Below are positions 9,418 to 18,338 of a stretch of 51,883 nucleotides of DNA, piece after piece. The position numbers were made by a program, and so were the translations under genes. Origin of the DNA: a virus; IMG/VR virus record IMGVR_UViG_3300034198_009148, positions 1 to 51,883 of that record. One strand, given 5' to 3'. Below the pieces are notes generated by a model. It searched no databases. It was not told where the DNA came from and saw nothing but the letters and a program-made list of their open reading frames with translations. Every line of letters starts with the position of its first letter. Within the stretch, counting starts at the first letter, position 1.

Positions 9418-9924
9418 TTAGAATCGATAGAGGAAAAAAGAAAAACGAGCTCCAGATACCGACTGCGTTGCTCCACGAGCACGGATCAGACGGAACTGAA
9501 GATTGTGAGTAGCTACACTTGTCGTAGCTGTAAACTGGTTCCATGTACCAGGAATAAACTGTTGAGCTGAGCCAACTGTCGTCCAAGCTGTTCCACCAAT
9601 AAGCAAATAACCTTCTGGAGATACTTGACGTACTTGCAGCGTATATGTGCATGTATCGCCTGATCCAATGCCATAACCTACCCAACGATGTGTTGAGTCT
9701 GATGTAGCACTGTAGAGTGTTCCTGCTAGTGGAGCATTGCCAAGAATAACGGTGTCTGTTACTACGCCTGTTGTCGTAATAGTAAACACTTGTTCTGGGC
9801 GGACTGTTGGTCCTTGTGGTACACGTGTCTGCACAACTGGCTGGGCTACGCCCTCTACGGAGTTAACCGTAAAGAGCGTAACAGCCAGAATCACAGCGGA
9901 GAGGAATGTGATAATAGTCTTCAT
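9418..9924 (-). CDS. Exported protein encoded next to the capsid gene
   Basis: A 168-residue protein with a textbook Sec signal peptide: a Lys near the start, a hydrophobic core (ITFLSAVILAVTLFTV) and a likely cleavage after VEGVA, near residue 27. The mature part is Thr/Val-rich beta sequence and ends in alternating aromatic residues (FSFFLYRF), an end also seen in outer-membrane beta-strands. AAGGGA precedes the ATG. An exported product between capsid and adaptor genes is unusual, because virion proteins assemble in the cytoplasm. Options include a superinfection-exclusion or envelope protein, or a decoration protein whose N terminus merely resembles a signal. No family recognised. Confidence 0.75.
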   Translation of the reverse strand: MKTIITFLSAVILAVTLFTVNSVEGVAQPVVQTRVPQGPTVRPEQVFTITTTGVVTDTVILGNAPLAGTLYSATSDSTHRWVGYGIGSGDTCTYTLQVRQVSPEGYLLIGGTAWTTVGSAQQFIPGTWNQFTATTSVATHNLQFRLIRARGATQSVSGARFSFFLYRF

Positions 9925-9933
9925 TGTTGTCCC

Positions 9934-11415
9934 TTAGTCAAAAGAAATCATGGATTGATACTGAGCATAGCGACGCTCGAGACCCTTGATTGCGATCCAC
10001 TCTTCCTTGTAGATCTGCTCACCAGGATTTGCAATGTCCTTGTTTGTAACCATGTCCCACTCTGGGTGGCTAGTTACTGTGAAGGAATCAACCTTCATGT
10101 CAAGGGCCAGCATCTTGCGAGCATAACCTGCTTCTTCCATCGTTTGCGAAGGAACAAGGATAAGCTTCACACCTGCGTGGATGATCGACTCAAGTGGAAG
10201 GTCAAACTCCTTAGAAGCTTCTTCGTCGTAACGGAGATAGCCACTGTCGTAGAATGCAACCTTGAGGTCTGTGTAGAGTGTCGTACCCATTGGGCAGATC
10301 TTTTCAGATGTACCACCGTTCTTCATTACCTGGTCGATAAGACGCTGGAGTGAAGGGTATGTAATCTGTGGAGCTGTGTGACGAAGGATGTGATCGCGGT
10401 CTTGAGGAATATACTCAACGATACCACCCATCATGTACACTGGATTGCCAAGTGGATCGACAGACTTGCCCTTACGACCGTGGAGAAGTGTGCGCTCCCA
10501 GTCAAGTGACATTTGCTTGAGACGAAGGAGACGGTTGATGTCAAGAGCAGACTTGTTCAAGTATGTCTTGTTAATCTTTGATTCCTTCGTGATTTCGACA
10601 GCATACTTAAACTCTTGAGTAAAGTTGTTGTCGATCTCTGGATTCTTGTGGAAACCACGAGCTGTACCAGCACCTTCAGGCCACGATGGTGAAGCGCGGA
10701 GGATTTGGTCGCCAGCAAGGATAGCACCTGCGTTGTTAGCGTTTACACCTGCATTGACAAGTGCAATTGGCACACGAGCACCACCAAAGTCACGTGGACC
10801 TGGGCCTGCAAAGAAGCGCTCAACTGTGATGAGTGTCGAACCGTTACCTGCTGAGTTAGGCGCACCAACTTCACGAACAATCATTTGCTCAGGAAGTGTG
10901 AAGTACCAACCAGAGTTTGTAGGATCTTCACCCCACGTACGACCGTAGTTTACCGAAATAGGCTGGCTACCAACAGTATAACCGAGTGGTGGCGGTGTAT
11001 TTGGCGTAGGAATCGTGTTTGTTGATGTTACCTGACCAGCTTGGAGTGGCTGTGAAACGCAGTATGCATACAGACCCTTGACGTGATATACGTCGTTAGG
11101 CTGGAACATAGCAGCGTCTTGGTTAGGTACACCAAACGTCGTGTGGTTATTACCAGCAGCCGATGGGACTGTGATAGTAATTACACGCTGAAGCTCTGTG
11201 AGCTCATGTACGCGGTGTTCGCGATCCGAAACGTTCTTAGACTTCGGGAATCGCTGGTGAAGCATTGTCGCGAACTTTGTGTAGTCGCGTGTAATGAACG
11301 ACATCTCGCCCATTGAATCCATTCCGTACTTACGGAATCGTTCGGGCAGAGAGCCGCTGGTATAGAGACCATCCCAAAAGTCCCCTTCCCGTTGTACTTG
11401 TGGTACTGTAGCCAT
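9934..11415 (-). CDS. Major capsid protein (SU10/N4-like HK97 fold)
   Basis: A 493-residue protein following the scaffold gene, with AAGGAT upstream. The C-terminal half has the signature of the SU10-type capsid family: NNFTQEFKYAVEITKES, then SLDWERTLLHGRKG, then YMMGGIVEYI, and an ending WIAIKGLERRYAQYQS. In that family these segments form the core of the HK97 fold, and the MGGI element is typical. The region around residues 110-240 is Gly/Asn/Pro-rich and may be a surface insertion. No cleavage motif is obvious. Scaffold-capsid order and length support the call strongly. Confidence 0.88.
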   Translation of the reverse strand: MATVPQVQREGDFWDGLYTSGSLPERFRKYGMDSMGEMSFITRDYTKFATMLHQRFPKSKNVSDREHRVHELTELQRVITITVPSAAGNNHTTFGVPNQDAAMFQPNDVYHVKGLYAYCVSQPLQAGQVTSTNTIPTPNTPPPLGYTVGSQPISVNYGRTWGEDPTNSGWYFTLPEQMIVREVGAPNSAGNGSTLITVERFFAGPGPRDFGGARVPIALVNAGVNANNAGAILAGDQILRASPSWPEGAGTARGFHKNPEIDNNFTQEFKYAVEITKESKINKTYLNKSALDINRLLRLKQMSLDWERTLLHGRKGKSVDPLGNPVYMMGGIVEYIPQDRDHILRHTAPQITYPSLQRLIDQVMKNGGTSEKICPMGTTLYTDLKVAFYDSGYLRYDEEASKEFDLPLESIIHAGVKLILVPSQTMEEAGYARKMLALDMKVDSFTVTSHPEWDMVTNKDIANPGEQIYKEEWIAIKGLERRYAQYQSMISFD

Positions 11416-11436
11416 ATGGCTTATCCTTAAAAAATG

Positions 11437-12429
11437 TTATCGAACTCTCAACCCAAGAATTGTGGGCGGATTTTCTTCATATGATTTATTAGAACTTGTG
11501 CTTTGAGGTTGGAATTGCGCTGAAGCCATCTTACCTGCTTTACGCATTTCCTCCATCATTGCCTTCCGTCCTTCTTCTCTGGCAGCTTCTCGTTCACGTT
11601 CAAGGATCTGGTCAAATCGCAATGTTCGGTAGACATCTGTCAACTTCATAGGGCGATTCATAGACTCTTGAATCAACTCCAAAAACTCCTCTTCAGATAC
11701 TTGTTCTGCAAGCCCTTCTTCAAAGTAGGCATCTACCAAAGAATCTGCTTGTGCGTCCATATCTACCTGAGCAGGTACATTGGTTTGTTGATTTCGATTT
11801 TGCAGGTTAGCCAAAAACTCCTTTCTTTTTTGCTCGATTGTTTGGTTTTGAGCAATAAGATCTTCGCCAGCCTTTTGACTATACCGCGCGATTCGGGCTG
11901 AAATGCTTGATGGCTTGACAAGATCAGCAGGGTTATAAACGTCCCTCCAGTTATCGCCAAACTCTTCAGCAATTCGCTCTTCAATTACTTGATCCATTTC
12001 TGCCTCAGTGTACATCTTGCCAATACCCAATTGTTCGGCGTATTCTGGGACGTAACTAGCCATAAATGTCAATGGGTCTGATTTGAACCCATTCAACATT
12101 TCCTTAAATGACTCAATTTCTTGTTCACGCGATGCTAGAGCGTCACCGTAGTTACGTTCTAGTTCACTTGCAAACTCTTCGCTATTGAGATGTTGCCAAA
12201 GACCGTTATACTTTTCAGCGTAAAATTGGAGAGCTTCTTCTGATGATGCAAATTCTTTTTCAGGACGCCAACCCTGTGGTACTACATCACTTAGCTGTTT
12301 CCAGTTATCAGCACTATTACTAGGTTGTTGTGCTGGTTCTGGTATGGATTCGGGTTCTGGTCCTTCTTGCGTAGGTTCTTGTGGTACTTCCTGATCTGGA
12401 AGATTCCGCAATAGATCGTAAAAACTCAT
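11437..12429 (-). CDS. Scaffolding protein
   Basis: A 330-residue, highly charged protein between portal and capsid genes, the standard scaffold position. It starts with a proline/glutamate-rich segment (about residues 14-45), then long Glu/Gln/Lys-rich helical stretches, and a C-terminal end with ARARE-type helix followed by a short basic tail (ILGLRVR), as expected for scaffolds whose tails bind the capsid protein. AGGAGAG lies just upstream of the ATG. It directs procapsid assembly and is normally removed during maturation. Confidence 0.85.
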   Translation of the reverse strand: MSFYDLLRNLPDQEVPQEPTQEGPEPESIPEPAQQPSNSADNWKQLSDVVPQGWRPEKEFASSEEALQFYAEKYNGLWQHLNSEEFASELERNYGDALASREQEIESFKEMLNGFKSDPLTFMASYVPEYAEQLGIGKMYTEAEMDQVIEERIAEEFGDNWRDVYNPADLVKPSSISARIARYSQKAGEDLIAQNQTIEQKRKEFLANLQNRNQQTNVPAQVDMDAQADSLVDAYFEEGLAEQVSEEEFLELIQESMNRPMKLTDVYRTLRFDQILEREREAAREEGRKAMMEEMRKAGKMASAQFQPQSTSSNKSYEENPPTILGLRVR

Positions 12430-12437
12430 GTTCTCTC

Positions 12438-14702
12438 CTAGAATGGTGGGGGCATTTCTTCTTCTTGTTGAGCAGCAGCTGCATTTTCTAGTGTCGGCTG
12501 CTCTGGCATGTTGACTGGCAGATTCTGACCAATGCGCTCCTTCTGCACCTTGACTTCAGCTTCCAATTCGGCCTTCTTCTTAGCATATTCGACCTCAAGG
12601 TTCTTTTGGAAGATCTGCTGTTCAAGCTGAGAATTTTTACTCTCCAACTCTTGCATTTGCCCTTGCATTTGCTCAACCTGTGAGGACAAGTTCTTAACTG
12701 CATTAACTTCTTCCTTAATCTTTGGTCCTTCTGGCATATCCATATAGTCAATAAGATACTGCGTGAGGAGCTGCTGAATATGTGGATCTTTGGTTTGACC
12801 AGCAAGAATACCCATCAGCTGTGCGGACATTGCACGTGTAGTAGGTAGCGAACTAGCCATATTTACACGAACCTTGAATTTGACGTCTTCAGTAGATTCC
12901 AACAGTTCAATTTCTTGTTGGTCGCCATTTTCGTCAAGATATGTCAGCACCTTATTCTTTGGAGCGTATGCCTGCAAATATGATACGAGCACATACGAAA
13001 TACGCTCAATACTATGCTCCAACCAACGAGAATACAACTTAACACGTTGTGTACCAAAGGTTTGCATTGTTTGAATACCACCAAACGTATCTGGTGTAGC
13101 TGAGGTTGCTTGTCCTTGCATCAACGAGCTAATGCCAGTAATGTACTCAAGCAAGTTTTGAAGCATACCCAGTACCTTTTCGATAGCTGGTGACAATGCT
13201 CCTGGCTCAGTAATAAATGGGCGACCGCCGTCTGGAATATCGGAGTTGACGTTATACTCGATAAATGCCATAGGACGTGCCCAGTCCTTTTCTGCTTTAG
13301 CAGGATCGACCAATGCACCCTTTGGATAGAATACTTTGCGGAATGTCGATGTCTGCATATCGTAAATCATTAACGACCAAAACTTGTTGAGAGCTTTGCT
13401 AATGTCTTTGATGTAGTGCATGATACCATATACACGATCAGGACGATTAGCCACTGAGAATGTAAACGGCACAATAGGGTATTCGTCGCATGGGATTACT
13501 TGATCCTCGATTACGCGATCATTGACAAGCAGCCAACGCTTAATAGCCTTACGTGAGTGACGGCTATATGTACGAACAATGGCGTCTTGCTCACCAATTG
13601 TTGTCATTGTGTATGCACTAATCTCTTCTGGCATACTAGCTAGTTCCATTTCAAGCTGTTGCAATTGAGCAGTAGCTTGATTCATTTGGGAACTAACATT
13701 ATCCCATTCACGTTGTGTTTGGTTGGCCTTAGCCATACCTTGTCCCAACGGGACCATAGGATTTTCAATATCCTGCAAAGCCCCAGCCTGACCCTCAGCT
13801 ACACCTTGCGCTGCTGGCATAGCCTGTTGCATTTGTGCGCGCATTTGGTCAATCTGCTGCTGAAGAGGTGGCCTGTCAGGGTTTGGAATCATAACAGGCT
13901 TAGGTTTCTTGGTCGATACCTGACCACCATCGCCAAGATATACGTTGACAATTTGCTTCGAGAAGAACTCTCGTATCCAGACATACCGATCTTTGTCTGT
14001 ATTGCTTGTAGGCATCTCAAAAGGCCATCCAGCAAGTACAGGTACAGTCTTTAGATCAATGCCCCACTGAATATCAGGGGCAAAATCCAGGAGATCATCT
14101 TCAGTGATAGTGATGTCGTAGCGTTTTTCCGCTTTTGATTTGGGCATAACGTCTACAAGGCACATATACTCAGCATCAGAAAAGTCTGGTTTTCGGCTGT
14201 GAGGGTCAACGTAAAAACGTTCCCAAGAGATATACTCGCCTGTTACACCAAATGTCGTTTCGTTGTAGAAATCATTTGGTCGTACCATGACTAATCCATA
14301 ACCAGCTGCAAAACAATCACGTACTGCTTGAGTGAACAGCGTATTGAAATCGCCTTCATACCATGCAGCCATCATTGCCTTGCCGTACATCTCTGCAAAT
14401 GGCTCTTGTCCTGGCGTTGTTACCAGCAATCGAGGTGCTGGCTTACCTCCTGTAACAAATGATACCAGCTGTTCTACGATAGCCCAAGCAATCTTTGTAG
14501 AGATAGGAATATCGTACTTTTCACGGATAGCTTCGAGCTGATCTTTCGTAAATTGAGTACGAGTTCCTTCGACATCGGAGTAGTACAACTCCATATCCTC
14601 ACGCATGTGCTCACGCTGCACAGAAAGCGACCGCACCATCAAACGAAACTGATTATTAAGCTCCGTGACTAGCGGTGTGGGTTCGGTTTTTTTCTTGATC
14701 AT
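12438..14702 (-). CDS. Portal protein (P22-like)
   Basis: A 754-residue protein that forms the DNA entry vertex of the head. It has the profile of large podovirus portals: an N-terminal helical part, a conserved segment ISWERFYVDPHSRKPDFSDA (about residue 160), and a MPKSKAEKRY motif shortly after. A Gln/Met-rich insertion lies at about residues 285-350. The last 110 residues are a long coiled-coil stretch (EQMQGQMQELESKNSQLEQQ), fitting the C-terminal barrel of P22-type portals. It is the first gene of the late block and lies 68 bp from the divergent annealing-protein gene; no clear ribosome site is visible in front of the ATG. Confidence 0.88.
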   Translation of the reverse strand: MIKKKTEPTPLVTELNNQFRLMVRSLSVQREHMREDMELYYSDVEGTRTQFTKDQLEAIREKYDIPISTKIAWAIVEQLVSFVTGGKPAPRLLVTTPGQEPFAEMYGKAMMAAWYEGDFNTLFTQAVRDCFAAGYGLVMVRPNDFYNETTFGVTGEYISWERFYVDPHSRKPDFSDAEYMCLVDVMPKSKAEKRYDITITEDDLLDFAPDIQWGIDLKTVPVLAGWPFEMPTSNTDKDRYVWIREFFSKQIVNVYLGDGGQVSTKKPKPVMIPNPDRPPLQQQIDQMRAQMQQAMPAAQGVAEGQAGALQDIENPMVPLGQGMAKANQTQREWDNVSSQMNQATAQLQQLEMELASMPEEISAYTMTTIGEQDAIVRTYSRHSRKAIKRWLLVNDRVIEDQVIPCDEYPIVPFTFSVANRPDRVYGIMHYIKDISKALNKFWSLMIYDMQTSTFRKVFYPKGALVDPAKAEKDWARPMAFIEYNVNSDIPDGGRPFITEPGALSPAIEKVLGMLQNLLEYITGISSLMQGQATSATPDTFGGIQTMQTFGTQRVKLYSRWLEHSIERISYVLVSYLQAYAPKNKVLTYLDENGDQQEIELLESTEDVKFKVRVNMASSLPTTRAMSAQLMGILAGQTKDPHIQQLLTQYLIDYMDMPEGPKIKEEVNAVKNLSSQVEQMQGQMQELESKNSQLEQQIFQKNLEVEYAKKKAELEAEVKVQKERIGQNLPVNMPEQPTLENAAAAQQEEEMPPPF

Positions 14703-14705
14703 GGC

Positions 14706-14717
14706 GTGTATGTATTT
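14706..14717 (+). promoter_or_regulatory. Repeated promoter-like motif, copy 1
   Basis: GTGTATGTATTT in the 68-bp divergent gap between portal and annealing-protein genes, 65 bp before the latter's ATG. The same core occurs in four other intergenic gaps in the same orientation, with TGG a few bases downstream in most copies. Candidate phage-specific promoter. Confidence 0.5.
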
Positions 14718-14770
14718 GTTTGTGGTTCTAAACTAGTTAAATCCTTCACATTCCACAACATAGGACGTTT

Positions 14771-15361
14771 ATGTCTGACAATCTGCCACTAAATCTTTGG
14801 CAAAAGGTGGCTGAGCTACAAGCTCGTCTACCTTTGATCCCAAAGTCTGCGACTAATCCGCACTTCAAATCAAAATATGCGGATTTTCCTACAATCATGG
14901 AGGTGGTTAAGCCTTTGCTAACTGAGTTAAAGCTTGTTTACCTCCAGCCACTAGCTGTTTCTGACATTCCTGGCATGATGCGGATTAAGAACATCCTTAT
15001 CGACGCTGAAACTGGTCAAAGTGTAGAGTATGAAATGTCTGTTCCACTAGGCAACAACCTTACACCTCAAGCATATGGCTCTGCAGTGACCTATGCTCGC
15101 CGTTATTCCATGGCATCTATGCTAAATCTGGTCACCGATGAGGATGATGATGGCAATGCAGCGTCATTTGAGGCTAAAGTAAGCCGTGCAGTAGCAGACC
15201 AGCTTAATCAACTGTCACGCGACTACCTTGCTAAGACAGGCAACGATATGCTCAAGGAAGTAAATGCACGTAAGAACACGCGCTATCGCAGTTTCAGCGA
15301 ATTGCCACAGTCACTTGCTGATGGCGTACTTAACCATTACCAATCAAAGGTTACTGAATGA
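14771..15361 (+). CDS. erf: Erf-family single-strand annealing protein
   Basis: A 196-residue protein with the hallmark of the Erf recombinase family: HFKSKYADFPTIMEVVKPLL near the N terminus and QAYGSAVTYARRYSMASMLN leading into an acidic DEDDDG stretch (about residues 97-130). Such proteins pair complementary single strands during phage recombination and genome circularisation. TAGGA precedes the ATG, and the stop overlaps the next start (ATGA). It opens the plus-strand DNA-metabolism block and its natural partner would be the YqaJ-type exonuclease at 26600. Confidence 0.88.
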   Translation: MSDNLPLNLWQKVAELQARLPLIPKSATNPHFKSKYADFPTIMEVVKPLLTELKLVYLQPLAVSDIPGMMRIKNILIDAETGQSVEYEMSVPLGNNLTPQAYGSAVTYARRYSMASMLNLVTDEDDDGNAASFEAKVSRAVADQLNQLSRDYLAKTGNDMLKEVNARKNTRYRSFSELPQSLADGVLNHYQSKVTE

Positions 15362-15888
15362 CACAAGCACAAGAATTAGCACTCACATTTGCTGATTGTT
15401 TCTACCTCGACGAGTTTGGGCAAGTGGGTTTGCGGTTCCGTGACCTACGATTTGTCCCTATTTACGAAGAAATCAACACGGTGGTGGGTGCTAAGTACAC
15501 TCGCCACCGCTTTGAGCCTGATAATCTTCGCAAGTTCCTGATTTTCTCCGTGTTAATGGGAATTGTTCTTGATACTGTCGAGTGGTCAATTTCTGAACAA
15601 GGCGATTTGAAAGTAACTAAGCTCAATATGCCAGCTAAACTGTATATCCCACGAGGTGACGAAGGTTCTTCGCTGTCATACATCAAGCCTGATGGCGAGG
15701 ATACAGTAATTCCTCTTGAACATATGATCCCACAAGACAGTGCTATGGCTAAAAGCCGTGCACAAATTGCTGTACGGTCATGGCTAGAGGAAAAGTTCGG
15801 CTATGCCGACATCTACAAAGAAGTAACCGACATCTACAAAACCATTGACAAAGTGCTTTGGCACAACAACATTCAAAACGAGGCATAA
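15358..15888 (+). CDS. Hypothetical protein of the recombination block
   Basis: A 176-residue orphan translated from an ATGA overlap with the annealing-protein gene, so the two are probably produced together. It contains a hydrophobic helix-like stretch (LRKFLIFSVLMGIVLDTVEW, about residues 58-77) that is too interrupted to call a membrane segment, and a charged C-terminal third. No catalytic motif recognised. Position suggests a partner of the annealing protein or a single-strand DNA factor. Confidence 0.75.
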   Translation: MTQAQELALTFADCFYLDEFGQVGLRFRDLRFVPIYEEINTVVGAKYTRHRFEPDNLRKFLIFSVLMGIVLDTVEWSISEQGDLKVTKLNMPAKLYIPRGDEGSSLSYIKPDGEDTVIPLEHMIPQDSAMAKSRAQIAVRSWLEEKFGYADIYKEVTDIYKTIDKVLWHNNIQNEA

Positions 15889-15889
15889 C

Positions 15890-16525
15890 ATGAGCGTACA
15901 AGACATCTTTACCGGCACAAAAGTGCTTGCAGCATACATTGCTGGTGATCTAACAGAACAAATCCGACACTATTCAATCACAAATGATCTTAGTATGCTA
16001 ACATCTGACCCACGATACTCTGCTGTATCAGGTCAAACAGTGGCTAGCACGATGCATAACTACCTTGAAAACACTGAAATGCAATCAGCTGCTATCATTG
16101 CTGCTGCTTGTATGTTCAGTAAAGGCGAATTGAAGTTTGCTATCGATCAGGTAGATCAACTTATTGCTGGTTTGCAAGAACGCAAAAAGCATTTAACTGG
16201 AGTTGAAGACGATATACGTTCCTTTATTCTCACTGAACTTGAGAACAATGCAATAGGAACGTTGTCATTCACATACGCTGGCAATGATATGAGCGTAAGC
16301 ATTGTAAACCCAGCACCATCTACGACTATTGCCAAAGAACCAGACGAAAATGCAGTCAAAATGTACCCTGCATTTGTCGTTAAAAAGCTTGTTTGGGATA
16401 AGCGTAAGATCAAAGCAGCTCTTGCCGACCAGCAAGATTCCTTTATGTCGTTCTCACGCGACTATGATTGCCGTATTGAGTCAACACCAACCATCAAAAT
16501 CACGTTCAAGGGAGAGGAAAGATGA
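15890..16525 (+). CDS. Gp157-like protein
   Basis: A 211-residue protein. I start at 15890, where GAGG lies just upstream; a longer frame from 15845 runs back into the previous gene. The central helix with AIDQVDQLIAGLQERKKHL, the following EDDIRSFILTEL, and the C-terminal WDKRKIKAAL match the layout of the phage Gp157 family (helical linker, then a small beta-rich domain with a lysine-rich DK-type motif). That family is widespread in phage recombination operons beside annealing proteins, and its biochemical role is not established. TGA overlaps the next ATG. Confidence 0.65.
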   Translation: MSVQDIFTGTKVLAAYIAGDLTEQIRHYSITNDLSMLTSDPRYSAVSGQTVASTMHNYLENTEMQSAAIIAAACMFSKGELKFAIDQVDQLIAGLQERKKHLTGVEDDIRSFILTELENNAIGTLSFTYAGNDMSVSIVNPAPSTTIAKEPDENAVKMYPAFVVKKLVWDKRKIKAALADQQDSFMSFSRDYDCRIESTPTIKITFKGEER

Positions 16526-17739
16526 TGCATCAAATAGCCATATGGTACCTGTTAGGCACAGGTATCATTGTTCCGATCGTTGTTGCCTACATTCTGTCTG
16601 TTGTCATGCGTATATCGAAGCAATTTGATAACGTTAACTCCATGTTGGCGTCACACGAACGCCAATTAGTTGCCTTGACTGAGGATTACCGTCATGTCTA
16701 CACTATGGCACATGACGCATCAAATGAAACAGAAAATTGTGTAGGTGAAATTGCTACGCTACACGAAGCAATCAGCGATCATAACGAAGAGCACAAGCGT
16801 TTGAATGATGAAATTGACCGCTTGGACGGCAAAATTGATGATGTTGAAGAGGAACACATCAACGTTTTAGAAGCTAACAACGATTCTATTGCATCACATA
16901 CTAAACAGATTAACAAACTGTTTGCTAAGTATCGCGAAATAAACAACGTGTACGAGCAAAACAAAGACCTATACAACGAACCAACACCACCTGAGCCAAA
17001 AGCCGAACCGACAATAGAGCAATCTATTGCTCAATGGCGACCAATCGGCAATGAAATTGGGTCGTCGTTGTACGTTGATGGGACGTTGTTTGCTACACTA
17101 ACGGATTACGCACGTCTGATTAGTGAGACAATGCAGCACATTTACAAACGGCCTGATATGTTGATTAACAACAAAGCTTACAACTGGATTTTGACTGAAG
17201 GCGACATGTTTGGAGCGTATGCTGACCAAATATCGCATCTCATCAACGCTAATCTCGACGGTATTGCTAACATTGAAAAGTATTTCAACCAAGCTGACCG
17301 TAGCGAAAATGACATTTACCGTCAGTACAATACTCTACTTTCGCAATACTACCTAGCTGTTGTAAAACAGCATGTACCAACAGAGATATTTGATGGTAAT
17401 TTTCCTGTTGTTTACGACAAAACGGTGCGCCAATTTCTTGACTACCAGGGTGTTCGTGGTGCTTGTGCGTATGCTAGTTGGTATGTATTAGTTGTGGAGG
17501 TGTATGGAGCTAATCAGGTACGCACCAAATACGTTCCATGCCGTACACGCCAAATTGCACGTCGAGTATTCAGCATTTTTGACGGGTTTATGCGTCCAGC
17601 AGCTGAAGCTTACCATGAACTTGGCTATGAGACAAGGCGTAAAAGCTTTCTAGCAACATCATTGCGTCCATTTACCGACATACCAAACCTGACTTTGGAT
17701 ACGTCGATATTGGACGAGCTCAAAGAAACATTCGTGTAA
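16522..17739 (+). CDS. Membrane-anchored coiled-coil protein
   Basis: A 405-residue protein that starts within an ATGATGA overlap, with GGAGAGGAAAG in front. Residues about 6-29 are a strong membrane segment (IAIWYLLGTGIIVPIVVAY onward). A long charged coiled coil follows (about residues 35-145, with repeated DEIDRLDGKIDDVEEEH heptads). After a Pro/Glu linker (about residue 150) comes a globular, Tyr-rich C-terminal domain of about 240 residues with no motif I recognise. A membrane-tethered protein in a recombination/replication operon is unusual; it could anchor replication complexes, alter the envelope, or block superinfection. Confidence 0.8.
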   Translation: MMHQIAIWYLLGTGIIVPIVVAYILSVVMRISKQFDNVNSMLASHERQLVALTEDYRHVYTMAHDASNETENCVGEIATLHEAISDHNEEHKRLNDEIDRLDGKIDDVEEEHINVLEANNDSIASHTKQINKLFAKYREINNVYEQNKDLYNEPTPPEPKAEPTIEQSIAQWRPIGNEIGSSLYVDGTLFATLTDYARLISETMQHIYKRPDMLINNKAYNWILTEGDMFGAYADQISHLINANLDGIANIEKYFNQADRSENDIYRQYNTLLSQYYLAVVKQHVPTEIFDGNFPVVYDKTVRQFLDYQGVRGACAYASWYVLVVEVYGANQVRTKYVPCRTRQIARRVFSIFDGFMRPAAEAYHELGYETRRKSFLATSLRPFTDIPNLTLDTSILDELKETFV

Positions 17740-17754
17740 CCCCACGAAATGGCA

Positions 17755-17827
17755 CCACCAAGTACATCTACTTAATCGCGCAGATTCACGGATGGGTACG
17801 CATAGGGTTCGAGTCCCTTATGGTGGG
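17755..17827 (+). ncRNA. tRNA-like structured RNA (not a canonical tRNA)
   Basis: A 73-base span closed by CCACCA (17755-17760) pairing with TGGTGG (17821-17826) and containing a tRNA-like T arm, AGGG-TTCGAGT-CCCT (17804-17818). Overall length and T-arm position fit a tRNA, but I cannot fold proper D and anticodon arms between them; instead GTAC/GTAC and AATC/GATT pairings appear. It lies 15 bases after a stop codon and about 40 bases before a strong terminator. It may be a degenerate tRNA, a tRNA mimic or another structured RNA. Confidence 0.3.
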
Positions 17828-17864
17828 CAAATCTCCTAATGAGGGAGAAATGGGAACCGAAAGT

Positions 17865-17901
17865 GGGGGTTAATCACTAGATTAGCCCCCCTTTCTATTT
17901 T
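17865..17901 (+). terminator. Rho-independent terminator
   Basis: An 11-bp stem, GGGGGTTAATC pairing with GATTAGCCCCC (one G-U pair), with an ACTA loop and a T-rich tail (CTTTCTATTTT). It ends the operon that starts at 14771, or the structured RNA just upstream. Confidence 0.85.
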
Positions 17902-17921
17902 GCCAAATACAAAGAGATACA

Positions 17922-18338
17922 ATGGCTGCCAATGCTAAAGGAAAAGAGAGCGTTAAGAATAACGCCACAACACGCGCTGAACCGCTGTTTTTTTACCTAC
18001 TAACCCACCACGGCATTAACCTGCCCGTCAAAGAGCACATGGGTATTCCAGGACGGAAATATCGCTTTGACTACGCATGGTTGACCGAAAAGGTGGCTGT
18101 CGAAATACAAGGAGGAGTCTACACAAAGCATGCACACGGATCGGTGACTGGTATCCTGGCAGGCTATCGCAAGGCAAATGAATGTGCAAAGTTTGGGTGG
18201 AGAGTGCTATACTTTACACCCGCGGAAATGAAATCAACCGATACCATCAAAACAATTAAAGCGGCACTAGAATGGACGGAACCACAGTCGAGACGAAAGA
18301 AATCGAGCTTGAAAAACTCATCATCGGAGGCACAATAG
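17922..18338 (+). CDS. PD-(D/E)XK nuclease (Vsr/DUF559-like)
   Basis: A 138-residue protein. The core has the nuclease signature: RFDYAW (Asp50), VAVEIQGG (Glu61 and Gln63), and a helix with GYRKANECAKFGWRVLYFTP (about residues 81-100). Asp plus E-x-Q with a following lysine-bearing helix is the PD-(D/E)XK layout seen in Vsr-like and related small phage nucleases. The C terminus is basic. In phage replication blocks such enzymes often resolve or trim recombination intermediates. Its last 67 bases overlap the helicase gene. The exact substrate cannot be read from sequence. Confidence 0.75.
   Translation: MAANAKGKESVKNNATTRAEPLFFYLLTHHGINLPVKEHMGIPGRKYRFDYAWLTEKVAVEIQGGVYTKHAHGSVTGILAGYRKANECAKFGWRVLYFTPAEMKSTDTIKTIKAALEWTEPQSRRKKSSLKNSSSEAQ

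Noticed and set aside
17755-17827. A canonical tRNA gene
   Set aside because: The T arm and closing stem fit, but the D and anticodon arms do not pair, and acceptor position 7/66 and T-stem position 49/65 are mismatched. Kept only as a tRNA-like RNA.
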